Positions 1-11,623 are shown, numbered from the stretch's first letter. The stretch is DNA of 64,000 nucleotides from Pseudanabaena sp. PCC 7367 (GCF_000317065.1 NC_019701.1:3172001-3236000), one strand, 5' to 3'. Notes: generated from the sequence alone by a model not told the origin. A program made the numbers and translations.

Positions 1-95
1 GGCCAAATTGCGCGATCGCTAAATTTACAGTCTTAACCAATATATACGGCAAGGCTTGGCGCGATCGGCCAAACCATTAAGCTTCATTAAACCGA

Positions 96-1229
96 CTAAC
101 CCAGGCCAGGAATCAGCCCCTTGGTCAAGCGTTTGATTGCCCCATTTGCCACATCCCGATAGCGCTGCTCCCCACACAAAATCTGCCCCATTCGCCTGGT
201 GGCCGATGGCTTTCTCATCCATTTTTTGTAGGCAAACTTGGGCACCCGATAGAAAATATTCGACAATCGCTGTGCCCACACCATATCCGCGCCCCATTCT
301 TCACTTACCCGCTCGGTATATTCCGCCAGGGCATTGGTGTTGCCAGCCAAAGCACTATCGATCGACTCGGCAGCAAGCATCCCCGTAAACAATGACGGGC
401 GAATCCCCTCGGCAGTAAATGGATCAACTACGCAAGCCGCCTCCCCTGTTAAAACCGCGTTTTGGGTATGCAAAACCTGATCGCCATTCCAGAGCGAAAT
501 CGGATGGCCATATTGCTTAATCCCCTTAAAGCTCTCAACCCCAAACGATTGCGCATATTTAGCGGCTACCTCTTTCAGGTTTTGTTTCTCGCCGCCAATA
601 AAAGTACCACTGCCGATCGAATAGCCATCGGCCTTGGGGAAATTCCAGATATAGCCATTGTTAACCATGCCAAAGTCAAAATGGATCATGGTGGTGGGTG
701 ATGCTGGCGCAGGTGCTTCCACTTCCAGGGCTGCGCCCATGCGTCTTTTGCGCTCTTTGAATCCAAGCCATTTGGCCATCGATCCACGCGATCCATCGGC
801 GGCAATTAAATATTTGGCGATTAGGGGCTCGTTTGCTGTGTTTACCTGCCAGCGATCGCCTAGCCATTCAATCCCACTCACAGCGGTATTGTCGCGCAGT
901 TCTGCACCTTGTTTTTGGGCTTGTTGAATCAGATAGTGGTCAAACACATCGCGGCGTACCATCCAGATTGGCTCGGTGGTTGCTAGTTCTACTTCCTGGC
1001 GATCGCCCATTTGCCAGGTGTAGCAAATTTGATCGAGTTTGAGGGAGACGGCGGGGGAGAAATCAAAGTCAAACCATTGCTGGACTGCGGGGGATACGCC
1101 ACCACCACAGGGTTTGTAGCGGGGTAAGGATTCTTTTTCTAGCACCAAGACCGATCGCCCCCGCTTGGCGAGGTGATATGCGGCGGAGCCACCGGATGGC
1201 CCTGATCCAACCACGATGCAATCGTACAT
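96..1229 (-). CDS. Geranylgeranyl-reductase-family FAD-dependent oxidoreductase
   Basis: A 377-residue flavoprotein of the geranylgeranyl reductase / ChlP-like family. The N-terminus has the dinucleotide-binding motif VVGSGPSGGSAA (residues 6-17), followed by the family's KPCGGGVSP signature near residue 40. A second FAD-contacting motif, GEAACVVDPFTAEGI, lies near residue 275. Family members reduce isoprenoid double bonds, for example the phytyl side chain of chlorophyll or archaeal-type lipids, using NADPH. This copy is shorter than plant-type ChlP, so it may be a paralogue acting on another prenyl substrate. It is transcribed alone and divergently from the TPR gene that begins at 1381. The family is clear; the substrate is not. 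Confidence 0.85.
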   Translation of the reverse strand: MYDCIVVGSGPSGGSAAYHLAKRGRSVLVLEKESLPRYKPCGGGVSPAVQQWFDFDFSPAVSLKLDQICYTWQMGDRQEVELATTEPIWMVRRDVFDHYLIQQAQKQGAELRDNTAVSGIEWLGDRWQVNTANEPLIAKYLIAADGSRGSMAKWLGFKERKRRMGAALEVEAPAPASPTTMIHFDFGMVNNGYIWNFPKADGYSIGSGTFIGGEKQNLKEVAAKYAQSFGVESFKGIKQYGHPISLWNGDQVLHTQNAVLTGEAACVVDPFTAEGIRPSLFTGMLAAESIDSALAGNTNALAEYTERVSEEWGADMVWAQRLSNIFYRVPKFAYKKWMRKPSATRRMGQILCGEQRYRDVANGAIKRLTKGLIPGLG

Positions 1230-1380
1230 AGTTTGTTTGCTCTAATTTTTTTGGCGATCGTTTCAGGTTCTATTATTAAGCTAAAGTGCTAAAAATGGTC
1301 ATTCAAAGCAAATCTAAATAACTTGGTATAGCAGTCTTAGGTACACAAGTTACAATTTAATCAGCGCTCAATTTCTAATC

Positions 1381-2640
1381 ATGAGTCTACCAACTCCCGA
1401 CTTGCTCAAAAATATGAAGCCGCAGCCTTATCATGAAGGCTTTGTAAGTCCTGGAGATTTGGAGCGCATCCTAGATAAAAATATTGATTCTGACACTGTC
1501 CAGGATTTATTTACACAAGGGTTTGAACTGGCTCAACAAGATGAACTAGAACATGCGATCTTGGTTTGGGATAAAGTTTTAGATATAGAGCCTGATTTCG
1601 TTTCAGCAATATATAACCAGGGTGTTGCCTATCTTGAGTTAGAACAAATAGAAAATGCTCAATTGAAGTTTGAAAGAGCTTTGCAGTTGGATTTCAACTA
1701 TACGCAAGCCAGGCTAAATCTTGGCGTGGCATTAATTGCTCTAAAACAATACAACCGCGCGATCGCCAATTTTGAGATTATTTTAAATAAATATCCTAAT
1801 CTTGCACAGGCATGGCATAACTATGGCCTTGCTTTATTTGAACTTAATCATTTAGAAGCATCCATAGAGAAGTATAACAAGGCACTAAGTATCGATAGCA
1901 GTCGTTATCTTCCGCACTATTGCAAAGGTAAGGCGTTGTTTTTTCTCGATAGGTTAGATGAAGCAACTCAAAGTTATTCCACTGCCCTTAAAATTCAACC
2001 GGATACCCCGATGGCTCTTCTTAGCAGAGGTATGGTTTTAGCCAGAGCTGGTAAATATGAGCAAGCAATAAATGATTTTGATAAGGTTATTGAATTAGAT
2101 CCATCAATTGTAGACTCTCTGGTATTTCATGAGAGAAGTGTTGCTTTAGCGGAACTAAGGCAATTTCATGAGGCTTTAGAAAGCATTACCACGTTTTTGC
2201 AGGAAAGCCCTAACTTACTTCCTTTGGCTTGGTATGTGAAAGGAATTTTGCTTATTCACCTAGATCGAAAAACTGAAGCTGCCCAGAACTTCAATAAATT
2301 TCTAGATCTATTAGAGCCTGACTCCGACGAAATTTGGTTATATAAACCTGCAATCTATGGCTATAAAGGTCAAGTTGATAAAGCGTTTGAATGTTTGTAT
2401 GGCTTAGTTGAAACCGACCCACGACTTTTTATTGAGGTGTTAGATAAAGGTGGTTTCGATAATTTAAAAGATGATGGACGTCTTGATGAGTTGAAATTAA
2501 AAGCAGAGGCTCGAATCAAGGAGATTTTGAAAGAACAAGGAGAAATATTGGCCTGGATTGAACATAAGCGTAAAACTGATCCAGCAATGCGCGGTTTACC
2601 AGATCCAGTTCAGATCATCCGCGAGGCACGCGATCGATGA
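1381..2640 (+). CDS. TPR-repeat protein with antitoxin-like C-terminal tail
   Basis: A 419-residue soluble protein built mainly of tetratricopeptide repeats (about residues 45-330), with repeated A-x-x-x-Y/F-x-x-A-L-x-L-x-P patterns. Such repeats form protein-binding scaffolds. The last 50 residues leave the repeat pattern: they are charged and helical, ending LPDPVQIIREARDR. That tail resembles the short toxin-neutralising C-termini of some VapB-type antitoxins, which is my inference from its appearance. The stop codon overlaps the start of the downstream PIN-domain gene (ATGA), so the two are very probably translationally coupled. No signal peptide or membrane segment is visible. The tail similarity could be coincidental. 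Confidence 0.85.
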   Translation: MSLPTPDLLKNMKPQPYHEGFVSPGDLERILDKNIDSDTVQDLFTQGFELAQQDELEHAILVWDKVLDIEPDFVSAIYNQGVAYLELEQIENAQLKFERALQLDFNYTQARLNLGVALIALKQYNRAIANFEIILNKYPNLAQAWHNYGLALFELNHLEASIEKYNKALSIDSSRYLPHYCKGKALFFLDRLDEATQSYSTALKIQPDTPMALLSRGMVLARAGKYEQAINDFDKVIELDPSIVDSLVFHERSVALAELRQFHEALESITTFLQESPNLLPLAWYVKGILLIHLDRKTEAAQNFNKFLDLLEPDSDEIWLYKPAIYGYKGQVDKAFECLYGLVETDPRLFIEVLDKGGFDNLKDDGRLDELKLKAEARIKEILKEQGEILAWIEHKRKTDPAMRGLPDPVQIIREARDR

Positions 2641-3107
2641 TCCTTAATACACCGATTAGATGTGTGGTCGATGCCAATATTGCTATTAAGCTCTTTATAG
2701 ATCAACCTGACTCGGATAAAGCCAAGCTGATTTTTAGCCACCTTGATTCTGATATAAACGCCAGTCTTTTTGTGCCAGGATTTTTTTTTGTAGAGTGTAC
2801 ACATGTTCTCTTGAAATATGCCCGTAATAAGGACTACAAATATTCAAATAAAGATGCGAAAGAGCACTTAGAAGCTTTACAGCTATTGAGATTACAGAAG
2901 AGTTCTACTTATGGGCTGGTAGAAGATGCTTTGAATGTTGGTTTTGATTTGGGCACATCTGCTTATGACAGTTGTTATATAGTTCTGGCCAATAGATTGT
3001 CGGTTCCTCTAATCACAATTGATGGGGGACTAATTAAGAAGACAAAAAATTCACTATACCAAGTCTATTCACTCAAGGATGTTGAAATACCTGAACCTGG
3101 TAAATAA
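2637..3107 (+). CDS. PIN-domain nuclease, VapC-like
   Basis: A 156-residue PIN-domain protein. The acidic residues expected to bind Mg2+ are visible: D12 in VVDANIAIKLF, E53 in FVECTHVLL, D111 in AYDSCYIVLA and D129 in LITIDGGL. PIN domains of this size are usually RNases, commonly toxins of VapBC toxin-antitoxin pairs. No separate small antitoxin gene lies upstream. Instead the start codon overlaps the stop of the TPR gene, whose tail looks antitoxin-like, and a Uma2-type nuclease follows 15 bases downstream. Toxin activity is inferred from the family. Confidence 0.85.
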   Translation: MILNTPIRCVVDANIAIKLFIDQPDSDKAKLIFSHLDSDINASLFVPGFFFVECTHVLLKYARNKDYKYSNKDAKEHLEALQLLRLQKSSTYGLVEDALNVGFDLGTSAYDSCYIVLANRLSVPLITIDGGLIKKTKNSLYQVYSLKDVEIPEPGK

Positions 3108-3122
3108 GCCAACGCAAAATCT

Positions 3123-3830
3123 ATGCAAACCGATCGCCCCACCGTTAGTAACGAACCGCTAGATCCTATTGCCCTAGACGATCGCATTCGGTCAGAAGGG
3201 CAAATCCTACTGCACGGCGTTAGCTGGGAACAATTTGAGCAACTTTTAGAAACACTCGATGAACATCGACCTTATCGACTTGCCTATGACAATGGGAAGC
3301 TAGAAATTATCATGCCAACGGGAAAGCATGAATTTAATAAAGAAGCCTTCAGCGATCGAATCAAAGAGTTAGCAGATTATTTAGATTTAGACTGTACTTC
3401 TATGGGATCTACAACGTGGAAGCGTAAGGATCTACTGAAAGGGGTTGAGCCAGATAATTGCTTCTACGTTCAAAATGAACCTGCAATTCGGATGATCAAG
3501 CCGGATCTAGATTTATCAAAAGATCCGCCACCAGATTTGATCCTGGAAGTTGACCATACCAGCCCCTCAGTTAAAAAATTACCAATTTATGCCGCTTTAG
3601 GTGTACCAGAAGTATGGATTTATAAAACAACTAAAAAAGAGGAGATACTCGATATCTATGTACTTAAAGATGCTAAGTATCAAAATGTTGAAACAAGTTT
3701 AGTTTTTGCGGGTTTCCCAGCTTCAAAACTACCCAGTTTTATATCACAGAATATAAAACTAAGCCCACGTCAGGCTAGACGGAATTTTAAGGCTTGGCTA
3801 GACGAAATTTACATCCAATCGATCGACTAG
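3123..3830 (+). CDS. Uma2-family (DUF820) putative endonuclease
   Basis: A 235-residue protein of the Uma2/DUF820 family, which is greatly expanded in cyanobacteria and has a PD-(D/E)XK restriction-endonuclease-like fold. Visible hallmarks are the N-terminal MSWEQFEQLLE-like segment (residues 37-50), YDNGKLEIIMPTGKHE near 60, and the core PPDLILEVDHTSPS followed by YAALGVPEVWIYK (about 137-165). Its biological role is unsettled; members often sit in accessory regions. It starts 15 bases after the PIN gene and may be co-transcribed with it. Confidence 0.85.
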   Translation: MQTDRPTVSNEPLDPIALDDRIRSEGQILLHGVSWEQFEQLLETLDEHRPYRLAYDNGKLEIIMPTGKHEFNKEAFSDRIKELADYLDLDCTSMGSTTWKRKDLLKGVEPDNCFYVQNEPAIRMIKPDLDLSKDPPPDLILEVDHTSPSVKKLPIYAALGVPEVWIYKTTKKEEILDIYVLKDAKYQNVETSLVFAGFPASKLPSFISQNIKLSPRQARRNFKAWLDEIYIQSID

Positions 3831-3884
3831 ACTTTTAACCTCATGCCGATCGCCAAACTTAGATTGGAAAGAATACCCAACAGG

Positions 3885-3915
3885 TTGAGGTGCGCCAGAA
3901 CCAGCTAGCTATAAT
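3885..3915 (+). promoter_or_regulatory. Candidate promoter of the dehydrogenase gene
   Basis: A perfect -10 hexamer TATAAT lies at 3910-3915, 34 bases upstream of the ATG at 3949. The best -35-like hexamer, TTGAGG at 3885-3890, is 19 bases away, slightly longer than ideal. Found by eye only. Confidence 0.4.
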
Positions 3916-3948
3916 AGTCATTACCAGTTAGCTAAATTTGATGAGATT

Positions 3949-5085
3949 ATGTCGGTTGAAACTAGCCTGAATCAGGGTAAAACCATTGTGCCGTTGCCTC
4001 CGTTAGCGATCGCCCCAGCCCAATTGTTACGCGGTGCAGGCGTGATTTCGCAATTAGGCCAACATTTGCCCCGCTTCGGCAAACGCGCTCTGGTAATTTC
4101 TGGCGATCGGACTTGGAAAGCAATTGAACCAGCCCTGGCAGAAGTTTCAACCACTACTGATATAAAGTTTAGTTATGCCCTGGCGATCGATCAATGCAGC
4201 GATCGCTTGTTGGCAAATTCACTAAAAATCGTCAACCAAGATCAAATAGAAGTGATCATTGCTGCTGGTGGCGGTAAGGTGTTGGATTTGGCGAAACTGG
4301 TGGCATTTCGAGCTGGCTTGCCGATCGTGACGATCCCGACCACAGCGGCGACCTGTGCAGCCTGGACGGCTCTGAGTAATATTTATACCGAGGCAGGCGC
4401 ATTTGATTATGATGTAGCGCTCGATCGCTGTCCAGATCTGATGGTGGTTGATTATGAAGTAATCGCCACTGCGCCACAACGTACGCTGGTAGCTGGGATC
4501 GGCGATGCGATCGCTAAGTGGTATGAAGCCTCAGTGAGTAGCGGTAGCAGTGATAAAACTATGATCATTGCAGCGGTGCAACAAGCACGAGTGTTGCGCG
4601 ATATTTTATTGCAAAAGTCGGAGACGGCGATCGCACAGCCTGGTGGTGATGCCTGGCGTGAAGTGGTCGATGCTAGTGTCTGTCTGGCTGGGGTAATTGG
4701 TGGTGTGGGTGGCGCGCAATGTCGGACTGTGGCGGCTCATGCGGTTCATAATGGCCTCACCCACCTTAAACAGGCTAAGGGAACCTTACATGGTGAAAAG
4801 GTGGCCTATGGCATTCTGGTGCAATTGCGTCTGGAGGAATTCAACGGCAATCAGCTTGCAGCCACGGCACGTCAGCAATTACTGAAGTTTTATGCCCAGA
4901 TTGGATTGCCTCAGAACCTAGATGATCTGGGCTTGGGAGATGTGACTTTGAAGGAATTGGAGCAGGTGGCAGCGATCGCCTGTTTGCCTAATTCTGATAT
5001 CCATCATTTGCCTTTTGCGATCCATGAACAGCAGCTTGTGGCGGCAATGGTTTCTACAACTGTGCCGGTTGCTGTTAATCAGTAG
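3949..5085 (+). CDS. Iron-containing alcohol dehydrogenase family protein (GldA-like)
   Basis: A 378-residue member of the group III metal-dependent alcohol dehydrogenase superfamily, closest in pattern to glycerol dehydrogenase. The NAD-binding loop AAGGGKVLDLAKLVA (about 103-117) and the segment IPTTAATCAAW (about 127-137) are typical. The metal ligands expected of the family are present: Asp in GIGDAIAKWYE, His in AHAVHNGLT and His in TLHGEKVAYG. Members oxidise polyols or reduce carbonyls with NAD(H); some make glycerol-1-phosphate or act in secondary metabolism. The substrate cannot be told from the sequence. It is a single gene with its own likely promoter. Confidence 0.85.
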   Translation: MSVETSLNQGKTIVPLPPLAIAPAQLLRGAGVISQLGQHLPRFGKRALVISGDRTWKAIEPALAEVSTTTDIKFSYALAIDQCSDRLLANSLKIVNQDQIEVIIAAGGGKVLDLAKLVAFRAGLPIVTIPTTAATCAAWTALSNIYTEAGAFDYDVALDRCPDLMVVDYEVIATAPQRTLVAGIGDAIAKWYEASVSSGSSDKTMIIAAVQQARVLRDILLQKSETAIAQPGGDAWREVVDASVCLAGVIGGVGGAQCRTVAAHAVHNGLTHLKQAKGTLHGEKVAYGILVQLRLEEFNGNQLAATARQQLLKFYAQIGLPQNLDDLGLGDVTLKELEQVAAIACLPNSDIHHLPFAIHEQQLVAAMVSTTVPVAVNQ

Positions 5086-5171
5086 ATCAATTAAATCAAT
5101 AAGTAGTTTAGGTGTTGCTGTATCAGTATTTTAGTAACTTACCTGAACAAAATTTTTGCGATCGCAACCAG

Positions 5172-5516
5172 CTAAATGCAACTGGCAAAATGCTTTCGCC
5201 CAAATCTTTCTCCCTCGGCGATCGCTTCCGGCTTACCTGCGTCAATATCCGCAAAAAGTTGTATAAACTGGTCGTTTGTATATTCCAGTTGGAATTTGTC
5301 GAGGAAGCATAAACAAATCCTGTTTTTCTGGATCACCGCGTTGGTGTCGTTAAAGTTGGGCGGATCATCCAACAGACAACCGGTCATGTAGACTGCTCTG
5401 CTGCCGAGTGGATATTGATATTGAGCGATCGCAGCCTGGGGTAGAGAGAGGGCGATCGTACCAACAGCACCAACAGCACCGACAGCAAGAGCTAGCAGCG
5501 GCTTAATAATTTTCAT
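5172..5516 (-). CDS. Small secreted protein of unknown function
   Basis: A 114-residue protein with a clear Sec signal peptide: a lysine near the start, an Ala/Gly/Val/Leu core, and a probable AIA|Q cleavage site at about residue 31. The mature part is short and contains cysteines in MTGCLLDD, ICLCFLD and at the end (SCI), suggesting disulfides or a ligand site. I recognise no family. The GAVGAVG stretch in the signal peptide comes from a short tandem repeat in the DNA. Confidence 0.65.
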   Translation of the reverse strand: MKIIKPLLALAVGAVGAVGTIALSLPQAAIAQYQYPLGSRAVYMTGCLLDDPPNFNDTNAVIQKNRICLCFLDKFQLEYTNDQFIQLFADIDAGKPEAIAEGERFGRKHFASCI

Positions 5517-8099
<2,583 letters not shown>

Positions 8100-8196
8100 G
8101 TCAGTCAGCCAGCCATCGAATATGCAAACCCGAATTAAACAAGAGAATGCTATTGGGCAAATTTGCTAATCCCGCCACCGCCAAGATTGGATTGCT

Positions 8197-8224
8197 AACC
8201 AGTAGTCCCCAGAACCAGTAGTCC
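8197..8224. repeat. 12 bp direct repeat at the 3' end of cysH
   Basis: AACCAGTAGTCC occurs at 8197-8208 and 8213-8224, separated by CCAG. The second copy touches the 3' end of the cysH reading frame. Confidence 0.7.
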
Positions 8225-8961
8225 TATGACTTGGCAACGGCAAGATCTTCCTTGGCGCTCACATGCAAGCCGCATTCCTGGCCGCCTTGTTCCCACCACC
8301 ATCTACCAGCGCGTGGGTCTTCACCTGGCTTCACTGCTCTGGTGCAAGGGGCACAGCCAATACTGGGATAGTTTTGATCGTGAAGGGAATTGTAGGGCAC
8401 AAAGTTCTGGCGGATATATTTCCAGACCTGTGCTTCGCTCCAATCGATCAATGGATTAATTTTGGCAATGCCGCGATCGCTGTCCATTTCCACCACTTGC
8501 ATATCAGCGCGATTGGCGGTTTGATCGCGTCGGAGGCCAGTGAACCAGGCATCAAGGCCAGACAGGGCCCGATTCAAGGGTTCTACTTTACGCACATAGC
8601 AGCATTTTTTGCGATTTTCAATGCTTTCATAGAAAAGATTGATCCCCTGCGATCGCACCATCTCCTGTACTGCCTGAGTATCGGGAAACATGATTTGCAG
8701 TTGCAGTTGGGGATATTTACGCTGCACCGCTTCAATTACATCATAGGTTTGGGTGGGCAATCGACCGGTATCGAGGGTGAACACACGGGCATCGGGGCGA
8801 ATTTTGGCCAACATGTCAATTAAAACCACGTCCTCTGCGCCAAAGCTGGAAGCGAGCGAAATTTGAGGATGGAATTTTTCCAGCGCCCAGCTAATTACTT
8901 CCTGGGGCGATTTCCCGGCTAATTGAGTGGCGGCGGTTTCAACTTCAGTGGCAGTAGTCAT
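8224..8961 (-). CDS. cysH: Adenylyl-/phosphoadenylyl-sulfate reductase, iron-sulfur type
   Basis: A 245-residue assimilatory sulfate reductase that reduces activated sulfate (APS or PAPS) to sulfite with thioredoxin electrons. The PP-loop-like SSFGAEDVVLIDM (about 38-50) and TLDTGRLPTQTYD bind the nucleotide, and the C-terminal ECGLH carries the catalytic cysteine. It also has the CC pair in RKKCCYVRKVEPL and the CxxC in SIGCAPCTR. Enzymes with these four cysteines carry a [4Fe-4S] cluster and usually prefer APS, while cluster-free enzymes use PAPS. APS is therefore the more likely substrate here. The gene is transcribed alone. Confidence 0.92.
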   Translation of the reverse strand: MTTATEVETAATQLAGKSPQEVISWALEKFHPQISLASSFGAEDVVLIDMLAKIRPDARVFTLDTGRLPTQTYDVIEAVQRKYPQLQLQIMFPDTQAVQEMVRSQGINLFYESIENRKKCCYVRKVEPLNRALSGLDAWFTGLRRDQTANRADMQVVEMDSDRGIAKINPLIDWSEAQVWKYIRQNFVPYNSLHDQNYPSIGCAPCTRAVKPGEDPRAGRWWWEQGGQECGLHVSAKEDLAVAKS

Positions 8962-9275
8962 AGGTGAAATATGGATAGGGGCAATAGTCTAGGTTTGATT
9001 TTTTGGGGTAGGCGGCAACTATGTATTCAGTAAACGCAAGCATCAATATAACTAACAATATTTGCACTTTAGCGATCGCTACTTTTGCAAAATCATGTCT
9101 CTTAAAATTGCACTAGCAATATATCTACCCGGTCTTTAATTTTAGCTTCATATGGTAACCATTGGTAAGTGAGGATAATGGTTAGTTGTTCAAATATGTG
9201 AATGGCTCCGCTAGAAATCAATTGACAAGGTGCTTTCCCTAGCCCCTGCCAACTACCAATCAGGCGATTAAATAA
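8962..9275. other. Intergenic region between menD and cysH
   Basis: Non-coding gap upstream of cysH and downstream of menD. It holds one HIP1 site (GCGATCGC near 9071). I see no RNA gene or strong terminator. Confidence 0.5.
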
Positions 9276-11558
9276 TCATCGACCGAAGTTGTTGTTAAAG
9301 CTAAAGTGATCGGCGATCGCCTCTTTTACCTCCTGCCAAATTTGTTGCCGGGTTTGATGATTCTGCTGGCGATTGCTTTTTAGCTCCAAGACCTGCGTAC
9401 CTGGCTTAGTGAGCGATGCTAAAACTTCCGTTTTAAACTGAGCCCAAGACTCGATCGCCACATGCTCACAACCATAGACGGCGACGATCGGTGCAAAGTC
9501 CAGATCATGGGGGGTGTTGAATAATGGTTCGCAGACTTCCGGGAACTGGGCGATCGGCAACATATCAAAAATGCCACCGCCATTGTTATTCAACAAAATG
9601 ATCGTCAGGTTGAGTTGGTATTGCTTCACCGCCATCAAGCCATTGAGATCGTGATAGAAGGCCAGATCGCCGCAAATTAAAATCACTGGTTGGGGATTGC
9701 GATGATTAGAGCTGTAATTATTTTCGATCGGGCGATCTTTACTTTGCACCAGATTTTGGCCATTACCTGCACTCTGACCAGAAAGCAAGCTACTACCCCA
9801 AGCTGCCCCCAAAGCGCTGGAGATCGTGCCATCAATACCATTTGCACCGCGATTGGCGATCACCCTGGTCATGGCTACAGGCTCACTAGCTAATTTATCG
9901 TCGCTGCTTATGGGGGTATTTGCTGGATCAACTCTGCTGGGGCGATCGCCTTGATTTATTTGATTTAACCGATCGGCTCGCTCTGGATCACTAATGCTTT
10001 GACTTTCTGGGCTGAGCTGCTCCTTTTGCCGAAAGAAAGAATCAAGATCGCGGATCGGCATACTGCTAGCCACATAGATACAGCAATCGATCGGCAACCA
10101 TTTACCCAATTGGTCAAACACCTTGCCTTCAAACAGGCTTTCGATCGGAGCTAGGCACTTGGCGATCGCGGCGATCGTAATTTTTTCTGCTTGCCAAAAA
10201 GCTTGTTGCCATTGGGTTTGTTTAGCTATGTTGCTTCGTGATTGGTCTGAGATAGAGCCTGGATCGATCGATCGGTTATCTGCTGCTGATCTGGATGATT
10301 GAGGCGATCGAGTTGGCGATGGCAGCTCCTCTTGCGGCGTGGCGTAATCACTTGAATATTGACTCTTTAGATTTAAATATTGCTCATTCTGGGCTAAATA
10401 ATCACTTAACTGTTCACAAAAACTGAGCGCATCGGCATGGACAAAAATCCCTAAACCATGCGTAGGGTCATTATTACTGCCATCGCCAACAATAATTTGC
10501 TGGATTGGTTGGCTGTTGAGGTGTTGCTCCAGCCAAAGACGATAGCTTTTGGCGGTGGGCATGGCACCAAATCTAATTACTAGTTCTGGGGCGTAGGTTT
10601 GACAGAATTGGGGCGATCGCAAAAAGACATCATAACTACCAATTACCTGCCGATCGCGCATGATTCCAGTGGCCTCTCCCAACAAAGGATAGCCAGTAAT
10701 TTGGGCTAGCTTTTTGACCGCTGCCGCAAATCCCGCAGGCGGATCATAAACACCCACCACAATGATGCCCTTGGCACAGGTAGCGATCAAATTGCCTAAC
10801 TGAGCTAGAGTAACCTGACTGAGCTGCGATTGAGGGGCTGCAACTTGAATGTAGCTTAACTCAGTTTTATAATTTGGATTATTGTCTGATTGCCCTGCTG
10901 TTGATAGTTGATTAGTTCTTGGCCAGGAATTAACCGTCAATTCACGCCCCTGCCATGCCAATCGATCAGTTTGAGCTAAATTGGCAGGCACTTGGTCGGC
11001 GATCTCGATCGGTGGCAATGGATCGGCAAAGGCAAAATTTAGATGTACTGGCCCCGCTGCACTGGCAGTTTTTCCGGTGGCGATCGCCGTGGCATGACCA
11101 ATCAGCGATCGTAAATGCCGCAATTTAAACCCGCTTAGATCTGGTAATCCCACCTCAAAAAAATAGCGTACATGGTCGCCATAGAGCTTAATTTGGTCGA
11201 TCGTTTGGCCTGCCCCACAATCGCGCAACTCAGGCGGGCGATCGGCGGTGAGCACGATCAATGGCACCTGGGCATAGAAAGCCTCAATGATCGCCGGATA
11301 AAAATTAGCTGCCGCCGTTCCCGATGTGCAAATTAATGCCACGGTCGCCCTGGTATATTTCGCCAAACCCAGGCCAAAAAAGCTGCCCGATCGCTCATCA
11401 ATGTGCACAATCGTTTGCAGGTGTGGATGTTGATAACAGGCGATCGCCAATGGGGTAGAACGTGAACCAGGTGAAATACATACGGCGCTCACACCAGCAC
11501 GATCGAGTTCAGCAGCGACAAGGCTGGCCCAAAAGCTATTACGGTTTGCAGTATTCAC
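9276..11558 (-). CDS. menD: MenD, SEPHCHC synthase, with long low-complexity inserts
   Basis: Thiamine-diphosphate enzyme joining isochorismate and 2-oxoglutarate in naphthoquinone synthesis, which in cyanobacteria leads to phylloquinone for photosystem I. Recognised by ISPGSRSTPLA (28-38), the cofactor glutamate in DERSGSFFGLG (54-64), LTADRPPELRDCGAGQTIDQ (103-122), ANRGANGIDGTISSALG (568-584) and the GDLAFYHDLNGL diphosphate-binding motif (630-641). At 760 residues it is well above the usual 550-600. The excess sits in four hydrophilic Ser/Asp/Gln/Arg-rich inserts at about 212-235, 400-446, 511-563 and 588-623, between conserved blocks. All motifs remain in one open frame, so the enzyme is probably active. 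Confidence 0.92.
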   Translation of the reverse strand: MNTANRNSFWASLVAAELDRAGVSAVCISPGSRSTPLAIACYQHPHLQTIVHIDERSGSFFGLGLAKYTRATVALICTSGTAAANFYPAIIEAFYAQVPLIVLTADRPPELRDCGAGQTIDQIKLYGDHVRYFFEVGLPDLSGFKLRHLRSLIGHATAIATGKTASAAGPVHLNFAFADPLPPIEIADQVPANLAQTDRLAWQGRELTVNSWPRTNQLSTAGQSDNNPNYKTELSYIQVAAPQSQLSQVTLAQLGNLIATCAKGIIVVGVYDPPAGFAAAVKKLAQITGYPLLGEATGIMRDRQVIGSYDVFLRSPQFCQTYAPELVIRFGAMPTAKSYRLWLEQHLNSQPIQQIIVGDGSNNDPTHGLGIFVHADALSFCEQLSDYLAQNEQYLNLKSQYSSDYATPQEELPSPTRSPQSSRSAADNRSIDPGSISDQSRSNIAKQTQWQQAFWQAEKITIAAIAKCLAPIESLFEGKVFDQLGKWLPIDCCIYVASSMPIRDLDSFFRQKEQLSPESQSISDPERADRLNQINQGDRPSRVDPANTPISSDDKLASEPVAMTRVIANRGANGIDGTISSALGAAWGSSLLSGQSAGNGQNLVQSKDRPIENNYSSNHRNPQPVILICGDLAFYHDLNGLMAVKQYQLNLTIILLNNNGGGIFDMLPIAQFPEVCEPLFNTPHDLDFAPIVAVYGCEHVAIESWAQFKTEVLASLTKPGTQVLELKSNRQQNHQTRQQIWQEVKEAIADHFSFNNNFGR

Positions 11559-11591
11559 TCAAGCGCTGATGATTACTTTGGTTGTGAATTG

Positions 11592-11623
11592 TCAATATGT
11601 TCAATAATCAATATGTTCAATAA
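11592..11623. repeat. 16 bp perfect tandem duplication upstream of menD
   Basis: TCAATATGTTCAATAA occurs twice head to tail (11592-11607 and 11608-11623), about 35 bases upstream of the menD start. Confidence 0.85.

Noticed and set aside
12-19. HIP1 palindrome GCGATCGC, also seen at very many other places
   Set aside because: It is a known highly iterated palindrome of cyanobacteria spread through genes and gaps; useful for naming the host but not a separate element.
8263-8823. 186-codon plus-strand frame opposite cysH
   Set aside because: It lies entirely opposite a well-recognised gene; the length reflects high coding bias on the opposite strand.
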